A model generated the notes under the pieces. It was given only the letters and a program-made list of their open reading frames with translations. It searched no databases and was not told the origin of the DNA. A stretch of 64,000 nt of DNA, from the NCBI GenBank assembly GCA_902729315.2, contig LR746276.1:5778169-5842168 (forward strand), read 5' to 3'. The DNA is from Spirodela intermedia. Taxonomy: Eukaryota; Streptophyta; Magnoliopsida; Alismatales; Araceae. Made by a program: the position numbers and the translations under genes. Positions 32,614 to 44,013 of this stretch are shown piece after piece (within the stretch, counting starts at the first letter, position 1; the number at the start of each line of letters is the position of its first letter).

Positions 32614-33441
32614 GCAACCGCCATCGCCGATCGGTGGTCAGCTCCGTAGATTTCCCTGCGTGTAATAGTCAACCGCCATCGCCGTTCTTCCCCCCACGTC
32701 TCGTCTGGTCAACCTCCGTCGTATCAATTTTTTCGTCTTGCCCACTCCTCTCACTGTTTATATGTAATCTCTCTCTCTCTTCTTTCTCTATCTCCCCCTG
32801 AAAGGACAAGAAAGATGAATAATTACGAGCAAAAGTATTAAATTATTCAATGTGTTAAAGTGTTTGCTTCATTTAACGCGTTCATTAGTTCATGCCGTCG
32901 GGGCCACCTCTTCGCCAATCGGCATGCAACGAGGCTTTTCTGCTCGTGCTCCATTTTTTGGGGACTTTTCGATAATATCAGCTCCTACCAGCCTGCCCCT
33001 CGCCAAGTCTGCTCCCCTCTTTTACGCATACATACCCTCATGAATGTATATATGCATAAATACCTAGCAAGAGAGAGAGAGAGATTAGGCCCTTATTCAT
33101 TAGGGGTCTGACAACGAATTGCCTAGTCCGGCGAGGGTCTCCTGGTAATTGTCCTCCTCCACCTGGACTCATATAAATCCCGGGCCCGTTTGGGCTCGGG
33201 CTGAGCCCGGTCACAATCAGGCCGGACGTGAGTAAAACGGCCGATAGTTATTTAGCGAGAGGAATTAATTATTCGATAAATATAAATATAAAGAGGCGGT
33301 CACCGCCCTCTGCGGAATTAACTCGAAGGGGATGGGCGATATTGACCGATAATTATTTGGTGAGGGCAATTAATTATTCGATAGATATAAATATAAATAT
33401 AATTGACGGAAAGAGATGGAGAGGGGAAGACAGATAAAGAT

Positions 33442-33478
<37 letters not shown>

Positions 33479-33796
33479 ACTGAGTGAGTTATGTATCGTT
33501 CATTGCTATGCATTAAATAATCAATATAAAAATAAGGAGTCTATTTTAGGAAAAAAAAGTATTTATACAACGAGTTTTTAGGGCTGATTATTCGGCAAAA
33601 GGGGTAAAAAAGGCAAAATAGGGTGCGATATGACCGGTGCCACCGACTGAGCCGGTAATCTCACTCCCAGTGAGCCGCCGCAGCAGCAGGATAAGTAAAT
33701 GGTAGACTGTACTCTTCAAGCCCGAACGAGGAAGAGAAGAGGCGGTGGCGGCGATCGCCGGGGAGAAGGGGATACAGGGAGAGAGAGAGAGAGAGC
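32614..33796. other. Intergenic, includes a short tandem duplication
   Basis: 3' flank of the kinase gene and 5' flank of the ERF gene. At 33,238-33,292 and 33,346-33,402 a unit with (A/G)ATAATTATTT or AGTTATTTAGCGAG, then GGAATTAATTATTCGATA and AATATAAATAT, occurs twice. A GA microsatellite lies at about 33,444-33,475. No additional gene seen. Confidence 0.6.
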
Positions 33797-34486
33797 ATGG
33801 ATGCTGCCACTCTATCGTCGTTCACCGTAGGGCAAGGGCTCGACGAAGCAGCAACAGGGGGCGCACCGCCGGTCCTGGAAGGAATAGCGGCGGTGGTGGG
33901 GTACTACGTCCTCTTCGGAGACATGAAGAAGGGCGACGTCTCGACCCAATCGGAGGAAAAGAAGCGGAAGTTTGAACCAGACACGGCGGGCTCCGGCGAC
34001 GAACCATCGACGGCCGCCGCCGTTGCCGGCAATGGCGAGTGCGACGGCAGGAGTTACCGGGGAGTGAGGAAGCGGCCGTGGGGAAGATGGTCGGCAGAGA
34101 TTAGGGACCGAATTGGCCGGTGCCGCCGTTGGCTGGGGACCTTCGACAGCGCCGAAGAGGCGGCGCGGGCCTACGACGCCGCCGCGAGGACCCTCAGAGG
34201 CTCCAAGGCCCGGACCAACTTCGCCTTACCATCTTCTTCCTTCGTCCCCTTAGCAACCTCCTTTCCTTCTCCTCCGAGCAGCAGCAGCAGCAGCAGTGGG
34301 AACACGAGCAGCTTGGAAATCGGGAAGAAGTGCAGGAGGTACGCAGAGCCTGGGGAGAAGAAGATGTGCAGGGCGGTGTCCTCGGTGGCCCATCTCTTCG
34401 GCTCTCCCTCTGACGAGGATTCTCCCCCGGGGAAGAGAGAGAATCCCTTCGATCTCGACCCGGATGTGTATTCCGGTTTTTGATGT
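33797..34486 (+). CDS. AP2/ERF-family transcription factor
   Basis: Intronless, 229 codons, nuclear DNA-binding protein expected to bind GCC-box-like sites. One AP2 domain at residues about 86-142: [19 protein letters not shown], then [20 protein letters not shown] and [10 protein letters not shown]. The single domain and the WSAEIRD/WLGTFD signature place it in the ERF rather than the AP2 subfamily. A basic patch EEKKRKF precedes the domain. The tail has a poly-Ser run (residues about 155-165), [13 protein letters not shown] and a C-terminal [12 protein letters not shown], reminiscent of but not matching a DLNxxP EAR repressor motif. Very GC-rich. The exact subgroup is uncertain. Confidence 0.93.
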
Positions 34487-35062
34487 GTCTGTGCTCTGCA
34501 ATTCCTCCTCTCCTGAAGTCCGCATCAAACCAGGTAGGGTGAGGTGGCTCAGAGATGGGATGAAGCTGAGAGCACATACGTGTGGGAATTTTGGCATCTG
34601 TAAACAGCGGATATAGAAAAATTATCGGCTTACGGCGACGGTCGGATCGTTTTTGCCGGCTTCTCTCTCCTCAAGCTGGGTTTTTGATGATCGTCCCGGC
34701 CATGGTTTTAATCGTTATCCGTCGCCATTCAACTTCCTGGACGTGGGGGTCTCCGAGTGTTTGTTCTTCAGATTATTTCGCGCTTTTCTTTCCACCCAGA
34801 GACACCGAATAGGGACCCGCCGAAGGGTGAGAGAGGAAGAGAGAGAGAGAGAGAGAAGGATGGGGGGGGGGGGGGGGGAGATAGCCTCATCTCCAAGGCA
34901 AAGACCCTCTCTTTCCTGTGAAAAGATGGGGGGGAGAGGGAGAGGAGGGCTGATCTTCGTGGTGCTCCTCCCGGCCTAGGGTTTCTTTTCGTCATATCTG
35001 GAGATCCATATCGAATGATTCGTCCCATTTATTCGTATTTATAACGTGAGGCGGACACCAGG

Positions 35063-35104
35063 TCGGAGGGCATGGACGAGACCCATCGATTTGACGCCGA
35101 TGGC

Positions 35105-35143
<39 letters not shown>

Positions 35144-35500
35144 TCGTCGTGGGTTCTACTTGTGCAAGGAGACGGCTAGCGATTGATCGTAGAGACTGAA
35201 CGAGGAGAGAACCGGGGAGGATAGTTCAGAGAACGACGAGAGGTCGGAGTTTTATACCCATCGATTTGACGGGGATGGCCCCTCTCTCTCCCTCTCTCTC
35301 TCTCTCGTCGTGGGTTCTACTTGGTGTAAGTAATAACGGCCGGCGATTGATTGTAGAGACTGAACGAGAAGAACGGGGGAGGATAGTCCACTGGAGAACG
35401 ACGAGAGCTGTGAGTTTTAGTGGCCTCTCTCTCTCTCTCTAGACGTGGGGTTATCCATGGTGCAAGTAAAGACGGCTGGCGATTGATCGGTAGAAGAGGA
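35063..35500. repeat. Three imperfect tandem repeats of about 165-175 bp
   Basis: Each unit carries CCCATCGATTTGACG or a remnant, a CT microsatellite, CGTGGGTTCTACTTG or CGTGGGGTTATCCATGG, GCGATTGATCG/TGTAGAGACTG and GAGAACGACGAGAG. Units begin near 35,063, 35,239 and 35,403. The third is shortened. Confidence 0.8.
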
Positions 35501-35649
35501 GGGGGACAAGCTTCCTCTTTGCCGTGCTCCATCTGGGTCAATCGGGGGAGGTCCCCAGACGACCCCTATCGATTAACCCCGCCATGACCTCTCAGAGGAA
35601 GATCAGAGAAGAAGCCCCCTCGCCCACAGATACTAGAGAGAGAGAGGGA

Positions 35650-35684
<35 letters not shown>

Positions 35685-36051
35685 TATTCCCGCGATGTGT
35701 GCATGGTGGAAAGTCGATGAGGATCCATCATCTCCTGCAGCTTCCTCGCGTTTGCCCCATCTGTTCAATCAGAGGGGGCTGTGACTGACGTGACTGAAGC
35801 ACGTCCCGCCTCGCGCGCGGGGGTCACAGCGCGATCGATCTCCTCCTCCGCCCTGCAGCACAGCGTGGCTCCCAGACCAACAAGTTCCCAGTTTTCTCCG
35901 TTCTTCACGCGTACAGCACCGGAAAAATTCGCCTACCAGACTCGCGTGCAATCCATTAAAACACTACCCAGATGATTTGTGTACGGTCGAGAAATTTCGA
36001 TTCTGGGTTTGTCTGTCTGTCTGTCTGTCTCTGTGTCTGTTTGTGTGTGTT

Positions 36052-36086
<35 letters not shown>

Positions 36087-36183
36087 TTGGACATGACAGG
36101 AGGCCCAAATAGATATCCAACTCACCCCAAGTCTTTTGGGCCTGATTTCAGATAGTAATGAGGGTGGTCTCAATCCTATACCC

Positions 36184-36187
<4 letters not shown>

Positions 36188-36229
<42 letters not shown>

Positions 36230-36259
36230 CTCCCCCTCTCTCTCTCTCTCCCTCTCCCT

Positions 36260-36298
<39 letters not shown>

Positions 36299-36320
36299 CC
36301 TCCCTCCCCCTCTCTCTCTG
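36188..36320. repeat. Long compound CT microsatellite
   Basis: About 130 bp of nearly pure CT with CCC interruptions, the longest such tract in the window. Confidence 0.95.
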
Positions 36321-36775
36321 TCTGCGTACAGTATGAATAGTAATTTTATCGCCACTAGAAAAATAATAAATGATAAATCCATTCTCAAATAGTAATTTTT
36401 TGGATGTGTTCAAACGATTAGGCCCCCAAAAATGGATCGGTGAGGTCACAGAGCATCGGCTTCATAGGAAAGCCATATTCGAAGCATGTTTTCAAGCGAA
36501 GCCCGTTGACCCAACTCAAACCAGGAAAATAATAACCCAACGAAAGAAAGAAAGAAAGAAAGAAAGAAAGGTGGTTGACTTAAGCATGGATGAGCATCTG
36601 ACATGTACAGGAGGTTGGGAAATACACGAGACAAAATCCTTGGTGGATCCCAAGAACCCAGACGGCAGTCATTTTCGAGGGTTTTTCAGTGGAGCAAAGC
36701 AAAGGGGAGGAGAGAACTCACGAGAAGTGGCAGCAGCAAGCCGACCCCCAGCCGGAGCAAATCGGAGAGCATCCG

Positions 36776-37981
36776 TCACGGCAGGCTTGGAGAAAGAGAA
36801 GGCTTGGTTACCTGCAACTCTCCGCAGTTGCTGATGAAGACGCTCTTCAGGGGCCGATTCCACATCGCTCGAGCATTCTGGGCCCTGTCGTCGCCGAGGA
36901 ACTCAGCTAAGTCGTTGAATTGCCGGATCCGTTCGCCTGGTTTGTAGGTCGGGATACTGGCGATCATCGTCACAACATCGAGCCCTGAAGCAAAAGGGCA
37001 AAGAATCATGCCATGATTTATGAATTTCCTCTTACTGTTTGTGCATCGAATCCTAGATCTTCATCCTCAATCGACGAACATTCCAATGGTTTATTGACCG
37101 AATACCTAACTGATCCATAATTCAAAGATAATATGTACAATCATCGAGAATTCAATTGATGATCTCCTATTTCTTACGTTTAATTGGCTAAAGTTATGCA
37201 CTACAATTCATCCTAGGAAATAGAATTGAATCGGCATACCTTCGAGTACAGTGCCGAAGACGATGTTAAGGCCGTCCAGCTGCGGGCACGGCCCCGGGCC
37301 CGTTGTGACCATGAACTCCACGTTCCTGTAACTCGGGTTCAGTTTGATCTCGTCGTAGTCGTCGTTCTCCGAGAGGCACAGAGAGAGGGTGCCAGGCCTC
37401 AGGTGCTTCAGCTTGAACGAGCCGGGTTTGACTGTCTCCGTATTCTGCGCCAGACCTGGTGGGGGGGTTATCTCCCCTTTCTCTCTTCTCCCCTGCCGCC
37501 CCGCCGCGAAGTATTCCCCCTGGAGGACCTTGTGGACCAGAGCTCCACGGTAGGCCTCGGAGGTGCACATGGTCTTGAAGTTGGCGACGGTGATGGGGAG
37601 GAGCTTCCCATAGAGACCAAAGACGACGCGACCGAGGGGTTCCGAATCGGGGCAGGCGGCAAGGTCGGAGGAGCCGATGGTGCGGTCCGATCGGAGGTAG
37701 CTGGGGCACAGGCTGAAGTCGATGAAGACCCGGTCAGTAATGGCGGCCGCCGCCGCAGGTTCCGGAGGCGCAGGAGCGCCATCGGCTGCAGCGTCGACAC
37801 CAGCGATGGCAGGCCAGGGGAGGAGAGAGCTGGCGAAGAGGAGGTCTCTGCGGGTGAAGGGGTGAGATTCACTGCATTTGGGGTTGGGATTGCACGAGTG
37901 AGGCGGCGACGGAATGCGGCGGTGGTGGAGCAGCCGCGGATGTACGAGGGGGAAGGACGCGGCGGCGATGGCCGAGCCCAT
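36776..37981 (-). CDS. Cyclophilin-type peptidyl-prolyl isomerase, thylakoid lumen (CYP28/CYP26-2-like)
   Basis: Two exons: complement 37,240-37,981 (donor GAAG|GTATGC) and complement 36,776-36,984 (acceptor TTCAG|GGCTCG); 316 aa. The N-terminus is a plastid transit-like stretch followed by a twin-arginine signal (RR at residues 44-45 in PFTRRDLLFASSLLPWPAIA) and an AxA-like site, so the protein is predicted to reach the thylakoid lumen by the TAT route. The cyclophilin fold follows: RVFIDFSLCPSYLRSD, GRVVFGLYGKLLPITVANFK, then LDGLNIVFGTVLEGLDVVTM across the splice. The protein ends KPSLSPSLP. The canonical catalytic FHR is changed (ALVHKVLQGEYFAAG), typical of these divergent lumenal cyclophilins, so strong isomerase activity is doubtful. 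Confidence 0.9.
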
Positions 37982-38341
37982 GGAGTCGCCCTCTATATCA
38001 TTATGACACCTTGGTGAGAGGCAGATAAGCGAGACAAGAGGAGGCCTAGCCCGTGGCTAAGAGAGGTAGAGAAGACAGGACTATCCATCTAGTCGATGTG
38101 AGGACATCAACGGAGGCGGTGAGCTCACCAGAGAGTGTGTGTAAACAAATATCCACAATCGTACGAGCGTCTCGCCAAGAATCGCCGACAATCCAACGGT
38201 CTCGAAGGCGTCAACGACGCTGAGGCGGACGAATCACATTGGCCTCGTGGCCTCGTGGCCTGAACATGTTTCCTGAGGGCCCCTCTCGAGCGATCAGGGT
38301 TCTCCTCCGAACATATCCCACAATCTTCCCTGCCCGGAGCA
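37982..38341. other. Short intergenic region
   Basis: 360 bp between the cyclophilin start and the stop of the EAR-motif gene, both on the minus strand. It must hold the cyclophilin promoter and the 3' end of the neighbour. No further gene. Confidence 0.6.
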
Positions 38342-40630
38342 CTAGTTGTCGTCGGGGAAGAGATTGAGATCAAAAGGGAGCGAAATCCTGCACGGGAACC
38401 GTTCCGGACCGCCCTCCGACGCGGCGAAGCACGCCGTCATTCGCGGGGGCAGAGGGCCTTTCAGCTTCGAATCTTCTCCACAGGGAACGGAGGCAGCAGC
38501 CGAATCCCAGGACGCCGAACTCCACTGCGCAGGGGAAAGGAACATCGCTAATCAAGGAATCGCGGAGGATGATCGGCCGAGACGGAGAACGGCGCATTCA
38601 AATCCGACGCTCCGAACGCATCAACAGACGTCCCAGAGAAGACTGCAGCATCTGTTCAAGGACGGGGAGAGTTACCTCCAATTTCCTCCTCAACAACTCC
38701 ACGTTATCCGCACGCAGTGAGTGGTAGATCTCCTCCTGCTTCTCCAGCTCCTGTTGGATCCAAGAGCGCCGCGATCGGATCAGTGGTGCCGGAATCACAA
38801 AGATGGTGACAAACAGGAGGCAGAAACAAGTGGAAGAAGACGACGATCCCCTCACCTTCTGGAGCTCTTCCTGTTCCCGCAGCAGCGACTCCTCCATTGC
38901 CCTGAGATCTGGGACCGCCTGCGAATTAAAATAATCTGCCGCTGATCAGTTTGGTTGGCTCGAGATTGGCGCCTAACGCGCATTCGAGAAGCTACGAGCT
39001 TACGTGGCAAAATCACCGTCAATAGAAGAGAATGCATACCCTTTTCTTTCCCGGCCGTACGAGTAGAACTGAGCCAACCTCGTCGTCCTCCACCGCTCTG
39101 AATCTTCCCGTCGTCTCCTCCTCGACGACGGGCCCGACCGGCGGCGCGAGTCCCGCCACCGCCTCCGCAACCTGAGAATCGCAAGAGAAGTAAAGAGATC
39201 GGATCAGTTCCAGAACGGAGCACGGAGGATATCTGGAAGAGATCAGCAAGAAAGCTTCAGCGAAAATCTCAGTAAACATCTGCGATAAGACGATGAGGTC
39301 GAAGTTCGGCGGAAGAGGAAACAAGCATGGAAGCAGACAAGCTCACAGACGGATCTGTCGGCATCCTCTCATCCTTTCTCGTCGTCCATGGTTCTCGAGG
39401 CCACCAGCACCTTGGGCGTTGAGAGATCAGCGCAGCAATGAGAGATGCGAACTAGGTTGAGATCTAGCGACATCCTCTATTGCGAGGACCTCAACGCCGC
39501 CATGACCTCGTGCACAGCGTGCTTCTGCTCTCGTCAAGCCACGGCCACCGAGAAATACAGGTAGATCTGACGCCATCCTCTCCATCAGGGACCTCGATGC
39601 CATCATTGCTTCCGCGAATTGCGTATCTTCTCCTCCTCCAAACCCACTCATCACACATGTTTCTCTCCATTCATCTCTTCTCCGCCTCCAAAGACCGGAA
39701 CGAGGACAGAGACATCCCATCACAACATTGATGCCGGCGTGATGCGTCCCGGCGAGGCTATGCCGGAGATGACAAGGAGAGGAAACTCTCCCCGTAGGTT
39801 TCTGGATCGGGGAAGCTGAGCCCGTAGGCCAAGAAAGAGGAAGAGAGCAGAGACGGGAAAGAGGGATTTCAGGAGCAAGACGACCCCCATCGGAGGAGGC
39901 TGAGGAGACCCTGAGCAGCAGAACCTCCAGGATGACCAAAATGAGCCCCTGCTTCGTTCAGATCCGCCATAAGAACGGAGGAACGCCTTATACTTGCTCC
40001 CGAAATGAAGGAAACGAGGGAGATCAGCAGAAAACCAGGGAAATGAGGAATCCGTCGAAGGTTTTCCCGTGAAACTGGGAGGAGAGTAAAGAAGGTGGAC
40101 AGGATTCTAACCTTTGCCGATCCAGGACCGAACAGAGATCCAGCTCCCACCGGCGCTCTCACCGGAGAGGCTTCCTCGAACAGGCTCTCCATCTTGGGGA
40201 TCCGGATCTCTCCCCCGTCCTCGCGCAGCTCCGCCGGCGCCGGTTCCCTGCTGGAGCAGAACCCCACCTTCCGTCTCCGGGCCGGAGGATTCTTCAGCGT
40301 CTGCGCGGAAGGAGAAGCCGAGCAGGGTTCCTCGCAGGCGCTCTCTGACGTGCCGGATCCCCCGCTCCACGACAGCGGCGTCGTTGGACTAGCCCTCCTG
40401 GTCTCCTCCCTCTTGGCGGTGAGTACACCTTCCATGGTGATGAACCTGCTCCTCGTCCTCCTCTTCCCCCACGTCGGCGGCAGCTGGGGCCGCCGCGCCG
40501 GCCGGGAGGGTGACAGGAGCTTGCGCCAGGAGATGCAGCTCTCGGAGCGGGAGAGACGGATCAGCATGCGGGCCACCAGGTGGTCGTCCTCCTGTGCGGC
40601 CACCATGAACCTCACATCGTCCTCCTCCAT
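38342..40630 (-). CDS. Unrecognised plant protein ending in an EAR-like FDLNLFP motif
   Basis: Five exons on the minus strand: 40,112-40,630; 39,040-39,171; 38,856-38,918; 38,676-38,750; 38,342-38,524. All junctions are GT-AG and phase 0; 323 aa. The N-terminal exon contains MEEDDVRFMVAAQEDDHLVA, a basic stretch RRKVGFCSSREP and PTTPLSWSGGSGTSES. Exon 2 is acidic. Exons 3-4 form a short heptad-like coiled coil (MEESLLREQEELQK joined to ELEKQEEIYHSLRADNVELL). The last exon ends SLPFDLNLFPDDN, a DLN-type EAR motif at residues 314-323, which in plants usually recruits TOPLESS co-repressors. No DNA-binding domain is visible, so a repressor adaptor is only a hypothesis. Exon 5 could alternatively start earlier (acceptor near 38,650), losing the motif. 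Confidence 0.6.
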
Positions 40631-42276
40631 TTTCTCTCTCGGAGCGTGTCGCCGCCCCTGAAGAAGAGGAAGATGGAACACACCAAAACGAGAACAGGAG
40701 GGGGAGAGAGAGAGAGAGAGAGGAAGAGAGGAATGGATGGGATGGTGCTGGGGGTGAGGGGAGGTAGAGAGAGGGATAGAGAGAGGAATGAATGTGATGG
40801 TGCTGGGGTGAAAGAAGGTAGATAGAGGGAAGGGGGTAAGGAGAGGAGGTTCAGAGCTGGGGAGGGCGGTGGCTGCAGCACAAAAGCCTGCCCGGAAGTC
40901 GGCAGTCGAGGGGGTGGTGTTGGGGGCGAGCAGAAGTGGGAAGGTGTAGAGAGAGAGAGAGAGAGAGAGAGAGGGGCCTCATAAATGGCGTAATAAAACA
41001 ATACTAAAGTAATGATAGAAGGGGTCATCTACATCGGCAGGTAGAGGACGGAGGAACGAGGAGCGGAGGCAACGGTAATTGGAGGTCAACGACAGATGTC
41101 AGTCATCCATTTGCATGTATTTCTCAGGTGAACATCAAAATATACCCAATGTTCAGGGCTCCCCTAACCCCCTTCCCCCCCCCCCCCGTCCTACATGTCC
41201 CCTCCCCAGAGTGGGGAATACAGCGGGGGGCTCCTGCCTTGAAAAATGACGAATGTACCCTCAATATATTCAGATATGGATCCGGATCTATCCTATTCTT
41301 ACATGTCCGGACCCGTTCTCCCGGCCCAGGCCTATCGAACCTAGGTGGGGACCGCTGCTGTTAAAGGTAATTTATAAAAGGAATAAAATGAGATTAAAAA
41401 ATATCCGTTATATAAATAATGTAAGTAATAAAAAAATTATTAGCACGAACTTCCAGAGCATCTGCGCTCTCCACGTAAGCGGCACGGCCTGAGAGGACAT
41501 TCTTCTCAATAAATTCCACGTAGATAATTAAAATTTCCACCACATGATGTATTATTGCCCCGGTACTAAAATTAGAAACAAGATCTTTAGATTCTTCAAG
41601 CCAGAGGAATCTCGTGAGGCTGTACGCATCACGTTTGCGTGCATCCAAACGGGGTGGGTGCATCATTAAGAGGTAAAACACGGATTCAACATGCCGGAAA
41701 TTAATTATCTATAATCATGATCTTCTAGATGACGAAGAACTAGGCCAGGGTTCTACCGGATGATCTCAGTGGACCCAAGTAGATTGGGAAGTCAATCAGT
41801 TGACTGATCGGTAACTGGCCTGTTCTTTCTGAACTGTGCATTTCTATCTGTGATGGGAGCCGAAGAAAACATGGAGCTGTTTTATTTCTAGAAAACAATT
41901 CCAGCACAGTCGGATGAAGATACGAGAGAGAAATATTGATTCACTTAAAAAACAGCTTCTCCGAGGTAGGAGATGCTCCGTTGATTCTTAAAAGAATGTG
42001 AGCATTCTACAAAGAGGAAGTCGAAGATGGGGAAGAGCATGCATATTATTGGATTAACATCTAAATAGGAAGAGCAGTTTTCCAGATTGGGCACCTAATT
42101 GAACTCCAGACGAAGCAGAAAAATGCGTACTTCCAGCTGACGTTTCACGAAGAAGGATATCTTTTTGGTGGTAAGCGGATATAATCGCCCCACCTCAAGC
42201 AAGATTTTGATTCACTTCGTCTGCCTACTCTAACATAGAAAGAAAATAAATAATAAAAAATATCGAGAGTCAGACG
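40631..42276. other. Intergenic between two divergent-end minus-strand genes
   Basis: 5' flank of the EAR-motif gene with GA tracts at 40,700-40,722 and 40,948-40,972, a poly-C run of about 15 near 41,175-41,189, then AT-rich sequence. No gene or RNA recognised. Confidence 0.6.
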
Positions 42277-44013
42277 CTATTTTCTAGTTCTAACCACGCA
42301 GTCATGGGAGAGAAACAGATCCTGCAGCCGTAAAGGGAGGAAACCTGATTGCCAGACTATTTTTCGCAGCAAAAGCCTTGATGAGACGATCCAATTCAGC
42401 ACATTGAGGTCGAGACTTTGGGGACCCAAATACAGTTGCTGCAGCCTCTTACATCCCATAACTACATCTTTCACACCCTTTTCTGTGACTTCTGGACATC
42501 CGTCCAAGTCCAGCTGTGAGAGGCCTTCGCAGCTTTGCGCAAGCACTGAGAGCGCTTTATCATGCAACCCAGATCCAGTAGCCTTCAGAGTTTTCAACTT
42601 TAGGAAGCCCGAGCTGGTTCCAAGACTCTTTATTTGTGTACAGCCCTTTATGCTTAGCTCAGTGATCTCAGGGCATCTCTCTCCAAGATTCCTCATTCCT
42701 TCCTCTGTCACGTCCCAGCAATAGCTTATATCAAGAGAATCCAACCGAGGGCATGATCCAGCAATAAGTCCAACCGTGTCATCATCGAGATATGGATTTT
42801 CGGTCAGCCGCAGAGATTTTAGTCTTTGGTTCAAGCATGGAGCTGCAGGTAAAAGGCCCTGGCCAACGGTCGTCTTACTCATTTCGATCTGTTCAATGCA
42901 GAGACAATTTCTCAAGATGCTGAAGAAAGTTGTGTTGCTCAGATCGCAGCAGCAGCTCAGATTGATGAAGTTCATATTACTGAGATGTGGGAGGACAGAT
43001 ATCATCATTCCATCTGAAAGAAAACTTAATCCAATGAGAACCAAGCGGCGGAGTGACCTACCATATGCCTGCAAGACGGATGCTAAGCCAGTAAAAGACA
43101 GTCCCCAGCAATCCGACAATGATAATTCCCGCATCTGGAGGTCCATATCTCCCAGGGAAACAAGCAGCTCATCCGGCACAAGCATACGAGAGAGACTGAG
43201 ATGGCGCAGGGTCCTCGCGCGATAGAACGGGTTACTCTCCACGCTCATCAAACGAGAAAGAACCGCTATCCGGTTCACAGAGACAGAGGTGAGGTTCGGG
43301 CTATGGTGGAGAACGAAAACAATTCCCTCGCCTCTCATGAAACTGCAATCGTGAGCCACAACCTCAGTGAGGTTGGGACAGTTCGTGGACAGAGAAACCA
43401 AGGCGCTGTCGGACAAGAAATGGTTCCCTGAGAGGTGGATCGACTTTAGGTTCCTCAGATTCAAGGAGAGCACCTCGATTGCGCGGTCAGTCACCATCTG
43501 CCGGAGCTCGGAGGAATGGTCCAGCTCCCGCTGCGGGTGGCTGATATCGAGCAACTCCAGATTGGGGAATGACTCGGCGATAGCGAGGACGTCGTCGTTC
43601 TCTAGGTGGAGAAACCTGCCGAGTATTAGCGCTTTGAGGCTGTCCCCCATCCTCAAACCGAGCTCCTTCATGGCCGACCTCGGAAAACACTGCCTCTGCC
43701 CGTGGAGATCAACCGCCTCAAGCTTCAGGCCAGAACGGGACATGTCCTGCACAAGGCGGTCCAGATTTCCGTGGAAATCAGATGCTGCGATCCGCCTCAG
43801 GTTCGGGAAGCGGCGGAACAGCTGCGTGGGACCGCCACCACCGTGGACGACGACCGTCCGATCGGAGACCGTCAGATCGGACCGAATGCGATTGGTGATG
43901 GACAGGAACCGTCGGCAGACGAGAGACACGGGATCCATGAGCCGCTCATCCCCGAGTCGCCGGAAGACGAGCTCCCAGCAGTCCTCCGGCAGAGCCACGG
44001 CGCACTCGCTCAT
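42277..44013 (-). CDS. F-box/LRR-repeat protein (FBL type)
   Basis: Single exon, 578 aa. A predicted substrate-recognition subunit of SCF ubiquitin ligases. The N-terminal F-box, residues about 7-45, reads LPEDCWELVFRRL and LVCRRFLSITN and would bind the SKP1 adaptor. The remaining about 500 residues are leucine-rich repeats of the Cys-containing type: NLELLDISH, LKSIHLSGNHFLSDSALVSL, CPRLDSLDISYCWDVTEEGM, CPEITELSIKGC, LSQLDLDGCPEVTEKGV. About 15-18 repeats can be counted by eye. No hormone-receptor signature of the TIR1/COI1 kind was recognised, so the substrate is unknown. The start codon is the first in-frame ATG and sits directly before the F-box. Confidence 0.92.
   Translation of the reverse strand: MSECAVALPEDCWELVFRRLGDERLMDPVSLVCRRFLSITNRIRSDLTVSDRTVVVHGGGGPTQLFRRFPNLRRIAASDFHGNLDRLVQDMSRSGLKLEAVDLHGQRQCFPRSAMKELGLRMGDSLKALILGRFLHLENDDVLAIAESFPNLELLDISHPQRELDHSSELRQMVTDRAIEVLSLNLRNLKSIHLSGNHFLSDSALVSLSTNCPNLTEVVAHDCSFMRGEGIVFVLHHSPNLTSVSVNRIAVLSRLMSVESNPFYRARTLRHLSLSRMLVPDELLVSLGDMDLQMRELSLSDCWGLSFTGLASVLQAYGRSLRRLVLIGLSFLSDGMMISVLPHLSNMNFINLSCCCDLSNTTFFSILRNCLCIEQIEMSKTTVGQGLLPAAPCLNQRLKSLRLTENPYLDDDTVGLIAGSCPRLDSLDISYCWDVTEEGMRNLGERCPEITELSIKGCTQIKSLGTSSGFLKLKTLKATGSGLHDKALSVLAQSCEGLSQLDLDGCPEVTEKGVKDVVMGCKRLQQLYLGPQSLDLNVLNWIVSSRLLLRKIVWQSGFLPLRLQDLFLSHDCVVRTRK

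Larger units (their letters stand above)
34487..36775. other. Intergenic, microsatellite-dense
   Basis: No gene found. The region is packed with CT/GA tracts: 35,106-35,141, 35,284-35,306, 35,633-35,681, 36,054-36,083 and 36,188-36,320. Also present are a (GGGGGG)n patch at 34,862-34,879 and (GAAA)n at 36,541-36,570. Three imperfect tandem units occupy 35,063-35,500. Confidence 0.7.

Noticed and set aside
32133-32801. 222-codon plus-strand frame overlapping kinase exons 7-9
   Set aside because: The true kinase frame through exons 7-9 is conserved ([15 protein letters not shown]). This other frame gives low-complexity Ser/Arg sequence spanning introns.
34194-34597. Minus-strand frames opposite the ERF gene
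   Set aside because: Low-complexity Cys/Arg sequence produced by reading AGC repeats backwards; the AP2 domain is on the plus strand.
36051-36449. Frames made of repeated Arg-Glu or Leu-Ser
   Set aside because: These are translations of the CT/GA microsatellite, not genes.
37226-38017. 263-codon plus-strand frame opposite the cyclophilin gene
   Set aside because: Antisense shadow of a GC-rich exon; the translated sequence has no family features while the minus strand is a clear cyclophilin.
39427-39939. 170-codon minus-strand frame
   Set aside because: It lies wholly inside intron 1 of the EAR-motif gene and has no recognisable domain or matching splice sites.
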